Program-made: the position numbers and the translations under genes
Source: Eledone cirrhosa
Lineage: Eukaryota > Mollusca > Cephalopoda > Octopoda > Eledonidae
DNA length: 64,000 nucleotides
Direction: 5' to 3'
Assembly (NCBI GenBank): GCA_964016885.1
Contig: OZ024743.1
Location: forward strand, 177,074,074 to 177,138,073
Notes under the pieces: generated by a model
Database searches by the model: none
Seen by the model: the letters and a program-made list of their open reading frames with translations, nothing else
What the model was told of the DNA's origin: nothing
Shown: piece by piece, positions 24,143-30,749 of the stretch
Position numbering within the stretch: position 1 is the first letter of the stretch
Layout: each line of letters opens with the position of its first letter

Positions 24143-24956
24143 ATCATATATAAACATTATTTAACATCAATTTTCATTATTGGCAAAGGTTGGATAGCCC
24201 ATTACTGACCAGTTTAGTACTTAATCATAGCTACTGACTTTTCAGATTGGCTAGAATCCACATTTCGCTTTCATACACTCTATACTTTATAAAGTGCACT
24301 ACATGCATTTCATCATGACACCAACACTAGCAGGTTGTCCTTCTGATGACATATATTCTCTAAATAGGAGACTCAACAGCAACAAGTATTATAAGGCCAC
24401 TTTTCTCTGCTAAGCTGGGATTAGCCTTGTAGACTCATCAAAGTCCCATCATGGAGTCCTTATGGATGCAATGTTTTACGGTTTGAAGCCTCTCCTAGCA
24501 AAAACCATTTAGTCATCTCTTATCACATGCAGGGAGACACTGTAACTCTTCTAAACCAGATACACAGTAGAAAGTAAAAAAATAAAAATAATTGGGAAAC
24601 TGCTTTAGAGGATCAAAATGGTAGTCTACTCCCTCAACAATACAACAGAAAATCTATGAGGCATGTAGGAGATTGAGATTCCAAAGTATGTTTGTGCTAT
24701 CAAGTAATGAACCATAACACATGAATTAGCACTATAAAATAGTTTTGAATAAATTGTTGGTGGACAATTATCTACTCTCCTTCACCTGGTGGGATTATAG
24801 TCCTGACTTATACACAACTATTCCATAGTGATAATTCATGCCACAAAGTTGTTTTTTTTAACATTAGTCCTCAACATTAGAGGATCTGGGACATTGAAAA
24901 ATAAGAGAATAAAGAATGAAATTCTCCTTACCAATATGATTGTCTCTGGTTGCCAT
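11789..24956 (-). CDS. CCDC138: CCDC138-like coiled-coil protein, N-terminal 215 residues in six exons
   Basis: Joined on the minus strand: 24956-24932, 21847-21680, 19516-19395, 18987-18856, 13866-13747 and 11866-11789. These have GT/AG-type junctions in matching phases (1,1,0,0,0,0) and total 645 nt, exactly 215 codons with no stop. Residues 1-105 are polar and acidic with a Cys pair (CKC) and end in a short helix. Residues 106-215 are Lys/Glu/Leu-rich with heptad-like spacing (coiled coil). The segments EKNKENKRL and QARLANLQ match, as I remember them, EKNKETKRL and QARLDNLQ of vertebrate CCDC138, and the spacing between REQIL and EKNKE (38 residues) is close to the vertebrate spacing. The cellular role of CCDC138 is poorly defined. 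The protein is incomplete here: the last exon ends in a donor, so more exons lie further left. Start chosen: ATG in GCCATGG just after a splice acceptor. No search was run; identity rests on remembered sequence. Confidence 0.75.
11948..12112 (-). mobile_element. OK/OR-like tRNA-derived SINE
   Basis: Contains the family core: tail 'tacttttggcacaaggccagc', 'tcgacccccgtaaggatgaa', and the B-box complement 'ggatttgaactcag'. Lies between CCDC138-like exons 5 and 6. Confidence 0.8.
12195..12312 (+). mobile_element. RTE-like LINE/SINE 3' tail fragment
   Basis: Has 'ttgatgtcaggaagggcatc', 'ccatgctagcatggaaaa' and a gatggtgatgat end, as in the tails at 16640-16770. Confidence 0.6.
12320..12480 (+). 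mobile_element. tRNA-derived SINE of a third type
   Basis: Shows 'gtggctgaatggttaaagag' (A-box-like) and 'ggtcttgggttcaatccc' (B-box-like), then 'cttgagcaagtgtctttacc' and 'gtaagtagacggaaactg'. The head resembles a Ser/Leu-type tRNA more than the other SINEs do. Confidence 0.6.
12699..13215. repeat. Compound (GGTGAT)n/(GGT)n array
   Basis: About 510 bases of interrupted ggt/gat trinucleotides in an intron. Long frames read through it are low-complexity artefacts. Confidence 0.9.
13225..13467 (+). repeat. Two tandem degenerate (GATGAT)-ended units
   Basis: Two copies of about 110-125 bases share 'aaatactaacttggtttg'-like and 'ccatgctaacatagaaaa'-like words, and each ends in (gat)n (13320-13335, 13447-13466). 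Confidence 0.5.
13747..13866 (-). CDS. CCDC138: CCDC138-like coding exon 5 (residues 150-189)
   Basis: The donor GAG|gtaagtaat is strong. The acceptor ends CTGAAG behind a T-rich tract and is weaker than CAG. The exon is 120 nt, 40 codons in phase 0. It carries LKEKNKENKRLHENFDTLK, the segment most like CCDC138. Confidence 0.74.
13915..14540 (+). mobile_element. RLE-type LINE C-terminal remnant, domain present twice
   Basis: Plus-strand reading RPDIVLIEKEERKCWMIDV, then PGDWRIEEKEWE and KVIPVLISELRSIPKKLEKL resembles the restriction-like endonuclease region of RLE-class non-LTR elements (RPD...D-V core). A second, more degraded copy ends in the stretch VVGALRAVSKRLDAWLEKL followed by GLLQKTTLLGTARILK (to about 14530). 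Stops lie between them. In the intron between CCDC138-like exons 4 and 5. Confidence 0.6.
14649..14872 (-). mobile_element. OK/OR-like SINE, variant with G-run
   Basis: The family core is present. The tail side carries the extra 'gcgattaaatcaaccc' block and a long G run at 14689-14701. The tRNA part ends near 'actgccaaatccactgccc'. Confidence 0.78.
14881..15072 (-). mobile_element. OK/OR-like SINE, second of a tandem pair
   Basis: Starts 'gatttctagtataggcataa' and carries the same 'attaaatcgaacccagtgcg' variant block. Directly follows the previous SINE in the same orientation. Confidence 0.75.
15584..15802 (-). mobile_element. 3' end fragment of the (ATT)n-associated LINE subfamily
   Basis: Matches the 3' UTR and last ORF2 codons of LINE E ('gtattggccacaagggttta', 'gacagtgcagg', 'cacgggccattcttgcc'). 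It follows 'tagtaataata' on the left, so its 3' end again abuts an AAT-rich site. Confidence 0.7.
15803..15905 (-). mobile_element. Second short 3' fragment of the same LINE type
   Basis: Begins again with 'tttcttatattggccacaag' and follows the first fragment with no spacer. The match fades after about 100 bases. Confidence 0.55.
15936..16770 (+). mobile_element. RTE-like LINE, 5'-truncated C-terminus and (GAT)n tail
   Basis: Open from before 16019 to 16468. The frame holds GSETWALKVKDLRRLERNEA, LRWMCN, then CVQERRLRWYGHVMRMKDD and GRPKMTWDEVIKADL, the C-terminal part of an RTE-like reverse transcriptase (RTE versus Proto2/RTE-X not resolved). A 3' UTR with 'aaggtggtcgtggaggtgcc' and 'gttaggaagggcatccagct' follows, ending in gatgatgatgatgatg at 16755-16770. 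Truncated upstream of this domain. Confidence 0.7.
16784..16956 (-). mobile_element. OK/OR-like SINE, 5'-truncated
   Basis: The family core runs from 'aattgttcctac' to 'ctctactgat'. The end of the tRNA head is cut where the next LINE tail begins. Confidence 0.75.
16957..17570 (-). mobile_element. RTE-like LINE C-terminal fragment, minus strand
   Basis: A 197-codon open frame (17565-16972) contains LHGSETWAATAEDMQRLERN, LRWMCSLTVRERPS, VRERRLRWDGHVM and RGRPRKTWAEVLRTDL. Its 3' end on the minus strand runs through 'cgtaaaatgttgatgatgat'. Same domain as 15936-16468 but clearly diverged. Confidence 0.7.
17545..17725 (-). mobile_element. OK/OR-like SINE
   Basis: Complete core with the (AAT)n-side tail; the tRNA-like head ends 'ctctactgatactgcca'. 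Overlaps the edge of the preceding LINE fragment. Confidence 0.78.
17742..17909 (-). mobile_element. OK/OR-like SINE lacking the B-box segment
   Basis: The core matches, but the sequence goes from 'ccctggcggga' directly to 'atggcaagggccgtaac': the bases that would carry the B box are deleted or replaced. Followed by (AAT)n 17909-17940. Confidence 0.75.
18232..18301 (-). mobile_element. SINE fragment
   Basis: Only the middle of the family core remains ('tcgaccccagtacttgactg', 'ggatgaaaggcaaagttgat'). The flanks 17945-18130 and 18300-18480 are CA/CATA-rich microsatellite-like DNA. Confidence 0.6.
18577..18774 (-). mobile_element. OK/OR-like SINE, 'taaatcga' variant
   Basis: Full core with the extra 'gtcgattaaatcgaccc' block. 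Lies 82 bases from CCDC138-like exon 4, on its 3' side. Confidence 0.8.
18856..18987 (-). CDS. CCDC138: CCDC138-like coding exon 4 (residues 106-149)
   Basis: The acceptor TTGACACAG and donor AAG|gtacgtg bound 132 nt, 44 codons in phase 0. The peptide is strongly charged and helical (EKKKDLLRREQIL, then VELEIKRRMEAIEK). The intron on its 5' side contains the long (GAA)n run at 19137-19351. Confidence 0.72.
19050..19118 (-). repeat. MITE-like end, 'aaccctttagcatttaaa' family
   Basis: 'aaccctttagcatttaaact' and 'cacctctttctgttcaaacc' are the reverse complement of 21040-21117, so this is a partial second copy of that repeat. Confidence 0.6.
19137..19351. repeat. (GAA)n, about 71 units
   Basis: A nearly perfect gaa run of about 215 bases grading into gga. 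On the gene's strand it is (TTC)n, inside the intron between CCDC138-like exons 3 and 4, only about 45 bases from the exon 3 donor. Confidence 0.95.
19395..19516 (-). CDS. CCDC138: CCDC138-like coding exon 3 (residues 65-105)
   Basis: The acceptor TATGTTGTAG and donor AAG|gtagat bound 122 nt (2 + 40 codons). The exon encodes an Asp/Asn-rich stretch, then IMQELQKISSKLK, the start of the helical region. A naive reading runs on through the donor into the adjacent (TTC)n tract and makes a false poly-Ser tail; the donor and the next exon's phase show the tract is intronic. Confidence 0.7.
19655..20255. repeat. Degenerate ~40-bp minisatellite
   Basis: A repeating theme of 'acacctgtaacttaggatt' and 'acacctttatcttatggtta' with heavy divergence, for about 600 bases. 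Intronic, between CCDC138-like exons 2 and 3. Confidence 0.7.
20490..20750 (+). repeat. MITE-like repeat, 'tatttctcatgaaatac' family, partial
   Basis: Has 'actatatttctcaagaaata', 'tttcaattaattttgaaaat' and 'cataaaattatgatagaaga', which recur at 21515-21662, 25098-25230 and 36960-37065. Confidence 0.55.
20897..21117 (+). repeat. MITE-like repeat with 'aaccctttancattta' ends
   Basis: Begins 'aaccctttatcatttacat'. Ends with the inverted counterpart 'gggtttaaatgctaaagag'. Internal part AT-rich. Confidence 0.55.
21196..21391. repeat. Inverted pair of MITE termini
   Basis: 'atatggtaacaaaagggtta' at 21207-21226 and its reverse complement at about 21357-21376 ('ttaacccttttgttaccata') face each other across about 130 bases. 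Confidence 0.6.
21394..21515 (+). mobile_element. OK/OR-like SINE 3' fragment
   Basis: Only the tail side of the core remains: 'gataaaataaagtaccagtc' to 'taaagtagaaaccatta'. Confidence 0.65.
21515..21662 (+). repeat. 3' half of the 'tatttctcatgaaatac' MITE-like repeat
   Basis: Contains 'cataaaattatgatggaagg' and ends 'ttaggtattaaaagggctaa'. Confidence 0.55.
21680..21847 (-). CDS. CCDC138: CCDC138-like coding exon 2 (residues 9-64)
   Basis: The acceptor TTTATTTCAG and donor gtaatgg bound 168 nt (2 + 55 codons + 1). The peptide is polar and acidic, with SDDSAESLYDF and a basic Cys segment QQRCKCRPMKH. Phase 1 at both ends fits the neighbouring exons. Confidence 0.7.
21902..22083 (-). mobile_element. 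(GAT)n-tailed SINE/LINE 3' end
   Basis: Read minus: the tail ends 'cgtaaaatgaaatgatgatg'. Carries the complements of the 'gaagtgcatccagctgtaga' and 'tcgtggaggtgccacggc' words of the RTE-like 3' UTR. Confidence 0.7.
22335..22505 (+). mobile_element. OK/OR-like SINE
   Basis: 'gacgctatgctttgcagcaa', 'gagttcaaatcccgccgagg' (B box) and tail 'tgtgccaaaagtagaaacaa'. The A-box end is missing. Confidence 0.8.
22546..23435. repeat. Nested foldback structure with inner direct repeats
   Basis: Outer inverted arms of about 95 bases (22546-22641 and 23338-23435). Inner inverted arms of about 41 bases (22784-22824, 23178-23219). Between the inner arms are two direct copies of about 135 bases, each ending 'cgcaaagacaaaaccac'. 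(TA)n runs lie at 22658-22697 and about 23218-23233. The class is not identified; head-on Penelope-like or foldback units are possible. Confidence 0.65.
23458..23496. repeat. (TG)n/(TA)n
   Basis: A gtgtgt run passing into about 36 bases of tata. More TA and CATA tracts follow to 23760. Confidence 0.85.
23762..24108 (+). mobile_element. tRNA-derived SINE with an RTE-like LINE tail, full length
   Basis: The head 'ggtttagtggttagagcatt' (A box) and 'aggttgtgagttcaattctc' (B box) is followed by 'gaccgggtgatgtg'. From about 23940 to the end it matches the 3' UTR of the LINEs at 15936 and 25231 ('gtggaggtgccacggcaaaa', 'gttaggaagggcatccagct', 'gaaaagcggacgtaaaatga'). The tail ends in gatgat. The shared tail implies mobilisation by that LINE. 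The next stretch, 24110-24930, is AT-rich intron in which I see nothing. Confidence 0.8.
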
Positions 24957-24971
24957 GGCAAAGCAAAGTAA
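24932..24971 (-). CDS. CCDC138: CCDC138-like exon with start codon
   Basis: On the minus strand the acceptor TTTCAG precedes 15 nt of 5' UTR, then ATG at 24956 in the context GCCATGG, eight codons (MATRDNHI) and one extra G before the donor gtaagg. The leftover G joins TA of the next exon to make Val 9. An acceptor just upstream means the mRNA begins in a further exon (candidate at 29160-29204). Confidence 0.72.
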
Positions 24972-25097
24972 CTGAAACAAGAAAATAAACAAACAACTAC
25001 TTAATTTTATAGGCCATAACATCTAAGAGATGTTGAATTGTGTTTCAAATGAGTTGGGGAATTCCTTTGTGCCAGGTGGCCTGAATCCTTCCATTTT

Positions 25098-25230
25098 TAA
25101 CCCTTTCATGCCATATTTCATATAATCAAGAACTTGAAGGGATTTAATAACATGACTTTCTCATTATTAAGTTGGAGTTTGGAGCATAAAGTAAATTTAT
25201 GATGGAATGTTTTTAGATAAATATAAACAT
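25098..25230 (+). repeat. MITE-like repeat, left half, split by a LINE
   Basis: Begins 'aaccctttcatgccatattt' and runs to 'gataaatataaacattgaa', where LINE sequence starts. The right half resumes at 26903. Confidence 0.55.
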
Positions 25231-26902
25231 TGAATTAACCTAGATGAGATGCAGTTCGGATTTGCGCTAAGAAAAAGTATGCCAGATGCCCTCGTCCTTG
25301 TAAGGCAACTGCAGAAGTATCTAGCAAAAAGTAATGCCCTATACTTGGCATTTGTTGACCCGGAGAAAGCTTTTGACAAGGCCCTTCATTCTGTAATTTA
25401 GTGGGCACTTAGGAAAGTAGGAGTGGAACAGTACAAGCCATGTACAGAGGTGAGTCAGCAAAGCTAAAATGAATAATGACTAGAGCAAGGATTTTAGTAT
25501 GCAAGTTGGGGTCCATCAGGGCCCCATCCTTAGCCCTCTACTACTTATTATCACCCTCCAGGCTATAACAGAAGAGCTTAAAACAAGATGCCCTTGGGAA
25601 CTCTTGTATGCTGATGATCTAACCATTATAGATGAAGCTACGGCAGGACTAGAGAAAACATTCCTGACTTGGAAGCATAACCGGGAATCAAAAGGTCTTA
25701 AAGACAACTTAGCAAAGACGAAATTTGTAGTAAGTAGTAAGGAAAACAAGGTTTGATCCCTTCTGGGAAATGGCCCCATTCAGTGTGTAGGAAAGGGGAG
25801 GATAGAAATTCCATCCTCTTTCCCAAATGCAAACTATGGGTACACAAGGGATGTAACGGGATCTTGGGTAGGCTAGCAAAGAACACAGGTTTTACATGTG
25901 GACATTGCACAGGAAACAAGCTCTATCAAATTCTTAGAGGGTTCCATAGAGGCAGTTGACAGTTTCTGTTACCTGAGTGACCAAATTAGCAGTGAAGGCG
26001 GGTGTTCCAAGAGTAGAGTAGGCAGAGGGAGAATGGGATGGAGAAAATTCAGGGTGCTACTACCGTTGCTAGCTACAAAAGTATTTTCCCTCCAAATGAA
26101 AGACAGCATGTATACAAACTACAAAGCTGCATGGCAGTTAGACATGGACACTGTATGCAAAGGACCTATGTAGATTGTAAAGAAATGAAGCTTACACACT
26201 CCAATAAATGTGTAATAGTAATGATTATGCAAAGCATAAATGAACTGAAAGAGAAACTGGGCATAAGAGGGATCAGATGCAGTGTGCAGGAGAGGAGACT
26301 GTGGAGGTATGGACATGTGATGCATCTGAAGAAAAAGGTGCAAGGCACTCAAGGATGATGGAAATTATGGAGTAGGAAGACCTAGGAAGACTAGGGATGA
26401 GGTGATAAAGGCTGACCTTGCACAATTGCACCTCTCAAAGGTGTTGACATAAGACCAAGATCCCTGGAGTTATGCAGTAATACAGAAGACCTGCCTTCTC
26501 ATGTATGCAAGTTGAAGCATACATCTAGTATACACCACCTTCTCCTCCCTCTCTCTTCTATACACCTCCCACCCTTCACCAGATAAGTCTCCCACCCTAG
26601 TCAAGATCTACCTCTCCAATGTCCACCCCAGCCCCCAGTCCACACTGTAAAGTGGTTGTTTTGGCGCCTGAACATTAAGCATCAAGTCTACACTGTAAAG
26701 TGGTCATGTAGGTCACACAACAAAAAGTACCCAGTACCCACTTTAAATGTGGTTGGCATTAAGAAGAGCATCCAGCTGTAGAAACCAAGCCAAAATCAGT
26801 CCTGTATGAGCAAGATGCAGTCATCTGATCTGGCTTGTCTAAAAGGGACAACTTGTTTAACCAATGCTTGTGTGGAAAAATGGACGTTAAATGATGATGA
26901 TA
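25231..26902 (+). mobile_element. RTE-like LINE, 5'-truncated, broken RT
   Basis: From the left: MQFGFALRKSMPDALVLVRQ and LYLAFVDPEKAFDKA (RT motif A), VGVHQGPILSPLL (motif B), LLYADDLTII (motif C) and KTKFVVSSKE. A Cys/His segment follows (KCKLWVHKGCNG, then FTCGHC). The GWRKFRVLLPLLATK and CSVQERRLWRYGHVMHL tail is the same C-terminal domain as at 15936. Several stops and frameshifts. The 3' UTR ends 'ggacgttaaatgatgatgat'. In intron 1 of the CCDC138-like gene, opposite strand. Confidence 0.75.
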
Positions 26903-26965
26903 AACACTTAAAAAAACAGCTTCGTATAGTAGAGCCATGGTTGGTTTCAGAAGGATTAATACTGT
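26903..26965 (+). repeat. Right half of the LINE-split MITE-like repeat
   Basis: 'aaaacagcttcgtatagtag', then 'catggttggtttcagaagga', matches the 3' part of the copy at 21515-21662. Left of the LINE 'aaacattgaa', right 'aaacacttaa': a possible target duplication. Confidence 0.5.
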
Positions 26966-27246
26966 ATGTGATTTGAGAGATTTGGCTACTATTTCTAACA
27001 TGTCAAGCAACTGCAAAAATATGAAATAAAATTTTCGTTTTTTCATATTTCTGTCAGAGTATCTGATGAGGGGCCACTTTGGAAGAGCCTCCTCCACTAT
27101 ACAGTGGTGGCCATAACTGGACCCTGAAATCAATAGTCACACATACTTGTAAAGTGTATGAAACTTTATTTATACTAAATAAGCTCTCTTGCAATAGACT
27201 GAGCATTGTTTTCCTTTACATTTTATCTATGGATATTCTGCATACA

Positions 27247-27530
27247 TCATCATCATTAGCGGCCATTTTCCTTGCTAGCAAGAGTTGGATGGGTCTACAT
27301 AGACCAAGTCAATACTGAAGTGGTGCTACTGACCCATCAGACAGGTTGAGGGGCCTATATCCTGCTTACATATGGTCATATTGAGTGCAGAGAAGTTGTC
27401 ATATCTTTTGACAGAAACTAAAGGATCTTCTTAATTCCTTGTTTGTCAAGCTTTCTATGACTGGATACCCTTCCTAACACCAACCACTTTACAGCATGTA
27501 CTGGGTACTTTTATTGTTTAGATCACCACC
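27247..27530 (-). mobile_element. Degenerate RTE-like LINE/SINE 3' end
   Basis: Read minus it ends in (gat)n at 27247. It retains complements of 'gctagcaaggaaaatggcc' and 'ggtgttaggaagggtatcca'-like words. The segments 26966-27246 and 27531-27890 look AT-rich and featureless. Confidence 0.5.
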
Positions 27531-27889
27531 ACTACTGGGGCTGTATATACATGTATATCCTCATTCAAATATACTTTAGGGGTGCAAAATCTTGTGTTAC
27601 TTCATATTTTGTTGACTATTTTGTTTTGTTTCATCAGCAGAGGTGTCTTTTGTCATGGTCGTGTTCTCATACAGATGTTATCGTTTTTGTCATTTTGTTA
27701 TTTAGAAAATAAAAAAAAATGTGATCGAACATGCTGAAGTTCTAGTCGTGACAAAATAAAAACAAACAAAAACTTGAAAAATGACGAATTGTATGTATCC
27801 CACCCCCTTCACGCACACACACCCCTTGTGTATCCAGTCCGTTTAATGTCCTCTCATCCGTTGTCCTTCTTGTGACAAAGAAGTATTGG

Positions 27890-28110
27890 AGATTTGAACT
27901 CAGAGAGTAAAAGGCTTACAACATTTATTTCCAGCTCTTTACGTTCAGAGTTCAAGCCCCCGTCAAGGTCAACTTTGAATTTCAGTCCTCTGGGTTCGAT
28001 AAAATAAAGTACCAGCGAAGTACAGGTTCGGTTTAAGCGAACCCCCCCCCCCCCCCCCACAAAGCTGCTGGCCTTGTGCTTAAATTAAGAACCATTATCA
28101 TTATTATTAT
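27890..28110 (+). mobile_element. OK/OR-like SINE, degenerate, C-run variant
   Basis: 'ttcaagcccccgtcaaggtc', 'gataaaataaagtaccagcg', a C run at 28043-28059, then 'ctggccttgtgcttaaatta'. First of a same-strand cluster to 29040. Confidence 0.65.
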
Positions 28111-28111
28111 T

Positions 28112-28176
28112 TAAAATAAAGTACCAGTAATGTACTGGTTTTTGCTGGCCTTGTGCCAAATGTAGAAACAATTATT
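28112..28176 (+). mobile_element. SINE tail fragment
   Basis: Only 'aaataaagtaccagtaatgt' to 'gccaaatgtagaaacaatta'. Confidence 0.65.
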
Positions 28177-28183
28177 TAAGGGC

Positions 28184-28379
28184 GGTGGATTGGCAGTATC
28201 GGTAGAGAGTCGGACGCTATGCTTTGACGCATAGAGTTACGGCCCTTGCCATTCTGAGTTTGAATCCCGCCGAGGTTAACTTTGCCTTTCATCCTTATGG
28301 GGTCGATAAAATAAAGTACCAGTAATGCACTGGTTAATTGCTGACCTTGTGCCAAGAGTAGAAATAATAATTATTATTT
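28184..28379 (+). mobile_element. OK/OR-like SINE, full length
   Basis: The best-preserved copy. Head 'ggtggattggcagtatcggt' (A box TGGCAGTATCGG), 'gagtttgaatcccgccgagg' (B box), core, then tail 'gtagaaataataattatt'. Internal pol III promoter boxes in this order define a tRNA-derived SINE. Confidence 0.85.
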
Positions 28380-28395
28380 AAGTTATGTATTATTA

Positions 28396-28545
28396 TTATT
28401 TGAGTTCAAATGCTGCTGAAGTCGACTCTATCTTTCTGCCTTCTAGGTTCCATAAAATATAGTACCAGTAAAGTACTGGAATCGGTAAAATGGTCCCACC
28501 CTTTAAAAAAATGCTGTTTTTGTGCCAAAATTAGAAACTATTAAC
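28396..28545 (+). mobile_element. OK/OR-like SINE, truncated head
   Basis: Starts at the B-box region ('gagttcaaatgctgctgaag') and ends 'aaaattagaaactatta'. Confidence 0.65.
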
Positions 28546-28668
28546 GGACTGAGTTCAAATCCCGCCGAGGTTAACTTTGCCTTTCATCCTTTCGGGGTAG
28601 ATGAAATAAAGTACCAGTAATGTACTGAATAATTGCTGGCCTTGTGCCAAAAGTAGAAACATTTATTA
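28546..28668 (+). mobile_element. OK/OR-like SINE, truncated head
   Basis: Starts 'gagttcaaatcccgccgagg', the family B box, and ends 'gccaaaagtagaaacattta'. Confidence 0.7.
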
Positions 28669-28689
28669 TTCTTTAGCAGAGATGTAAGA

Positions 28690-28838
28690 TGTAAATATAG
28701 AGTTATGGCCCTTTACGTTTTGAGTTCAAATTCCGCGGAGGTTAGCTTTGCCTTTCATCTTTACGAGGTCGATAAAATAAAGTACGAGTAACGCACTGGG
28801 ATAATTGCAAGTCTTGTGCCAAAAGTAGACAACATTAT
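28690..28838 (+). mobile_element. OK/OR-like SINE, truncated head
   Basis: 'gagttatggccctttacgtt' to 'gccaaaagtagacaacatta'. Confidence 0.7.
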
Positions 28839-28854
28839 TATTATTTGGCAGAGA

Positions 28855-29042
28855 TGTAAGAACGTCGAAGAAAGACTTCGTAGTATTTGTTCCGCTTCTT
28901 TGTTCTGAATTTATGATCCCATCCAAGATCAACTTTGCTTTTTATATTTCCAAGATCGATAAAATAAAGTACCAGTCAAGAACTGGGGCCGATATGATCA
29001 ACTTTCCCTTCTACATTTCACCCCCCCCCCCCCAAAAAAAAT
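28855..29042 (+). mobile_element. OK/OR-like SINE, degenerate
   Basis: 'gatcgataaaataaagtacc', 'gtcaagaactggggccgata', a C run at 29021-29032, then (att)n. Last unit of the cluster. Confidence 0.6.
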
Positions 29043-29159
29043 TATTATTATATTTTATTTCTAGCATATATTTATAACTTGACGTAGAATTCAAAAGTTA
29101 ACTTAAACCCAAGTCGCAAAAGTTGTATATAGAACACAGAAAGACGTGTATTTACTTAC

Positions 29160-29204
29160 TGTGTGCTATAACATCAGGGTAACATTAGAAGACCAAGGAA
29201 CCAG
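29160..29204 (-). other. Candidate 5' UTR exon of the CCDC138-like gene
   Basis: On the minus strand a strong donor (ACA|gtaagtaaa) lies 45 nt after an acceptor-like TTTCAG. The segment would be an untranslated exon, or the end of a longer first exon, spliced to the acceptor at 24971. There is no coding constraint to test it; it rests on splice signals and position. Confidence 0.3.
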
Positions 29205-29370
29205 CTGAAACTTAACAAACAACAAATAATTTGGCATCAAAACTTAAAAGCTCAGTCGTCATGTGTTTTGAATTTCCCTTAACAACAGATATGAAAGGAG
29301 CTAGTACATAAGTTTAAAATCAGCCGCAGCTACGTATTAAAACAGGTGGGAGATGAAGCTTAATTAGTTT

Positions 29371-29625
29371 ATGTTGATAATTCAAATAGTGTCAAATAAA
29401 TATATACATATATATATTAGGTCTGAACATAATGGAATCAAATTCCCCTTGTCACTGCCTCTGTCTCTCTTTCCCTTCCCATCTCTCACTAAAGCCCTCT
29501 ACGTCGTGGCTGACATTCACCACCTCCGACTTAGACGTGTTGACCTCCTATCCGATTCTCACCAGAGCAAGAACCACCGATCGCAGGTCGTGGTAGACAG
29601 TCTCCACGGCCAGTTGTTGAAGTAA
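29371..29625 (+). other. Unassigned open frame, 84 codons
   Basis: The C-terminal part (KALYVVADIHHLRLRR, then SHQSKNHRSQVVVDSLHG) is less simple than its surroundings, and the DNA has more CpG than its neighbours. I do not recognise it. It lies just upstream of the candidate CCDC138 5' UTR exon and on the other strand, so it may instead be promoter-proximal sequence. The stretch 29630-29970 shows nothing recognisable. Confidence 0.2.
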
Positions 29626-29970
29626 ATCAAATTATAAAAAAATCAAATTCATTATGACACTGAATCTGTGTACATAAGAATAAATAAGTTACAGTTTTTC
29701 CTTGTTTATTCGTATTTATTTACATTTTCGGCCTAAAACAAGTGAAGTTATCGGCCCTGTCGAATGCCTGGTCCACACGGAAAGTTAGCTTAAGTAAGCT
29801 ATTAGTTTACACCCTTACATCGACGAGAAAAATACAATAAAGGAAGAGAAAAGAAGTAAACCCAATGCTGTATTAACGTAAAATAGTTAAGTAACAATAA
29901 ATACGGTGGATAAGATAGTTGTTCAAGTCTAGTGTTTCGCTAATATATATTTTATTGATCAGCTTGATCA

Positions 29971-30685
29971 GGGCACTACAACGCTATTAGCTGTCAGTCG
30001 AAAGCAGCCGATGAAAGCAAAACATCGTTTATTTCCGTATTACTACCACGCGTAAGTGGAGTTAAAGCATATAGAATGAAAATATCACGCGTTTTTTTTT
30101 TTTTTTTTTTATAGGTGGCCCTTAAAAGGGCCAAATTAGAAAACAAGTTTATGGTTATCAAATTTTTTTCACCAACCCTTTATGACGAAATGTTTAGAAA
30201 ACAATTTTTTTTCACCAACCTTATTCAAAAGCATGCATACAGTCCTCATGGAGACAAGAGACAGTACCCATGGAGATTGATGGTATCTGCTGTAGTAGCG
30301 GTAGCGATGGAAAGTTCGCGATGGTTAATTCCATTAGCAATTTAACCCTTTTAAGGGCCACCTATATTTTCATTTAAGTTAACTCCACTGTTGGTGAAAA
30401 TGACTTGTTTTCTACATTGATAACCATGACTATGAAAATATAGTTCCTGTTATTAGCTGTCAGAAGTAATTCCACTGTTGGTGAAAATGACTTAAATTTG
30501 TTTTCTATATTTTCAATTAAGTAACTCCACTTACATCGATATGCTTTAATAAAAAAAATAAAAAACGCGTGAAAACTCCACTTACGCGTGGTAGTAATAC
30601 GGAAATAAACGATGACGAATGACGTCACCTTCACCTGCTTTCATCGGCTGCTTTCACGACTGACAGCTAATAGCGTTGTAGTGCC
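29971..30685. mobile_element. Foldback/long-TIR element with a second element nested inside
   Basis: The left arm from 29972 ('ggcactacaacgctattagc', 'tttatttccgtattactacc', 'cgcgtaagtggagtt') is repeated inverted in the right arm ending at 30685 ('gctaatagcgttgtagtgcc'). Arms are about 110-145 bases, with a 21-base insertion in the right arm. The superfamily is not clear; no transposase is present. Confidence 0.75.
30114..30362. mobile_element. MITE-like insert with 19-bp inverted ends
   Basis: Left end ggtggcccttaaaagggcc. The right end is its inverse with two mismatches. Both sides are flanked by TATA. It lies in the centre of the foldback element. Each end is itself almost palindromic (ggccct/agggcc). 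Confidence 0.7.
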
Positions 30686-30749
30686 GAAATCAGAAACGTA
30701 ATAATGTACTTTCTGTAATTCTCGATAAAGCATTAATTTGTCATATTGT

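Noticed and set aside
30117..30132. ggcccttaaaagggcc resembling a histone mRNA 3' stem-loop (minus strand)
   Set aside because: It is part of the MITE terminal inverted repeat, and no histone coding sequence is nearby.
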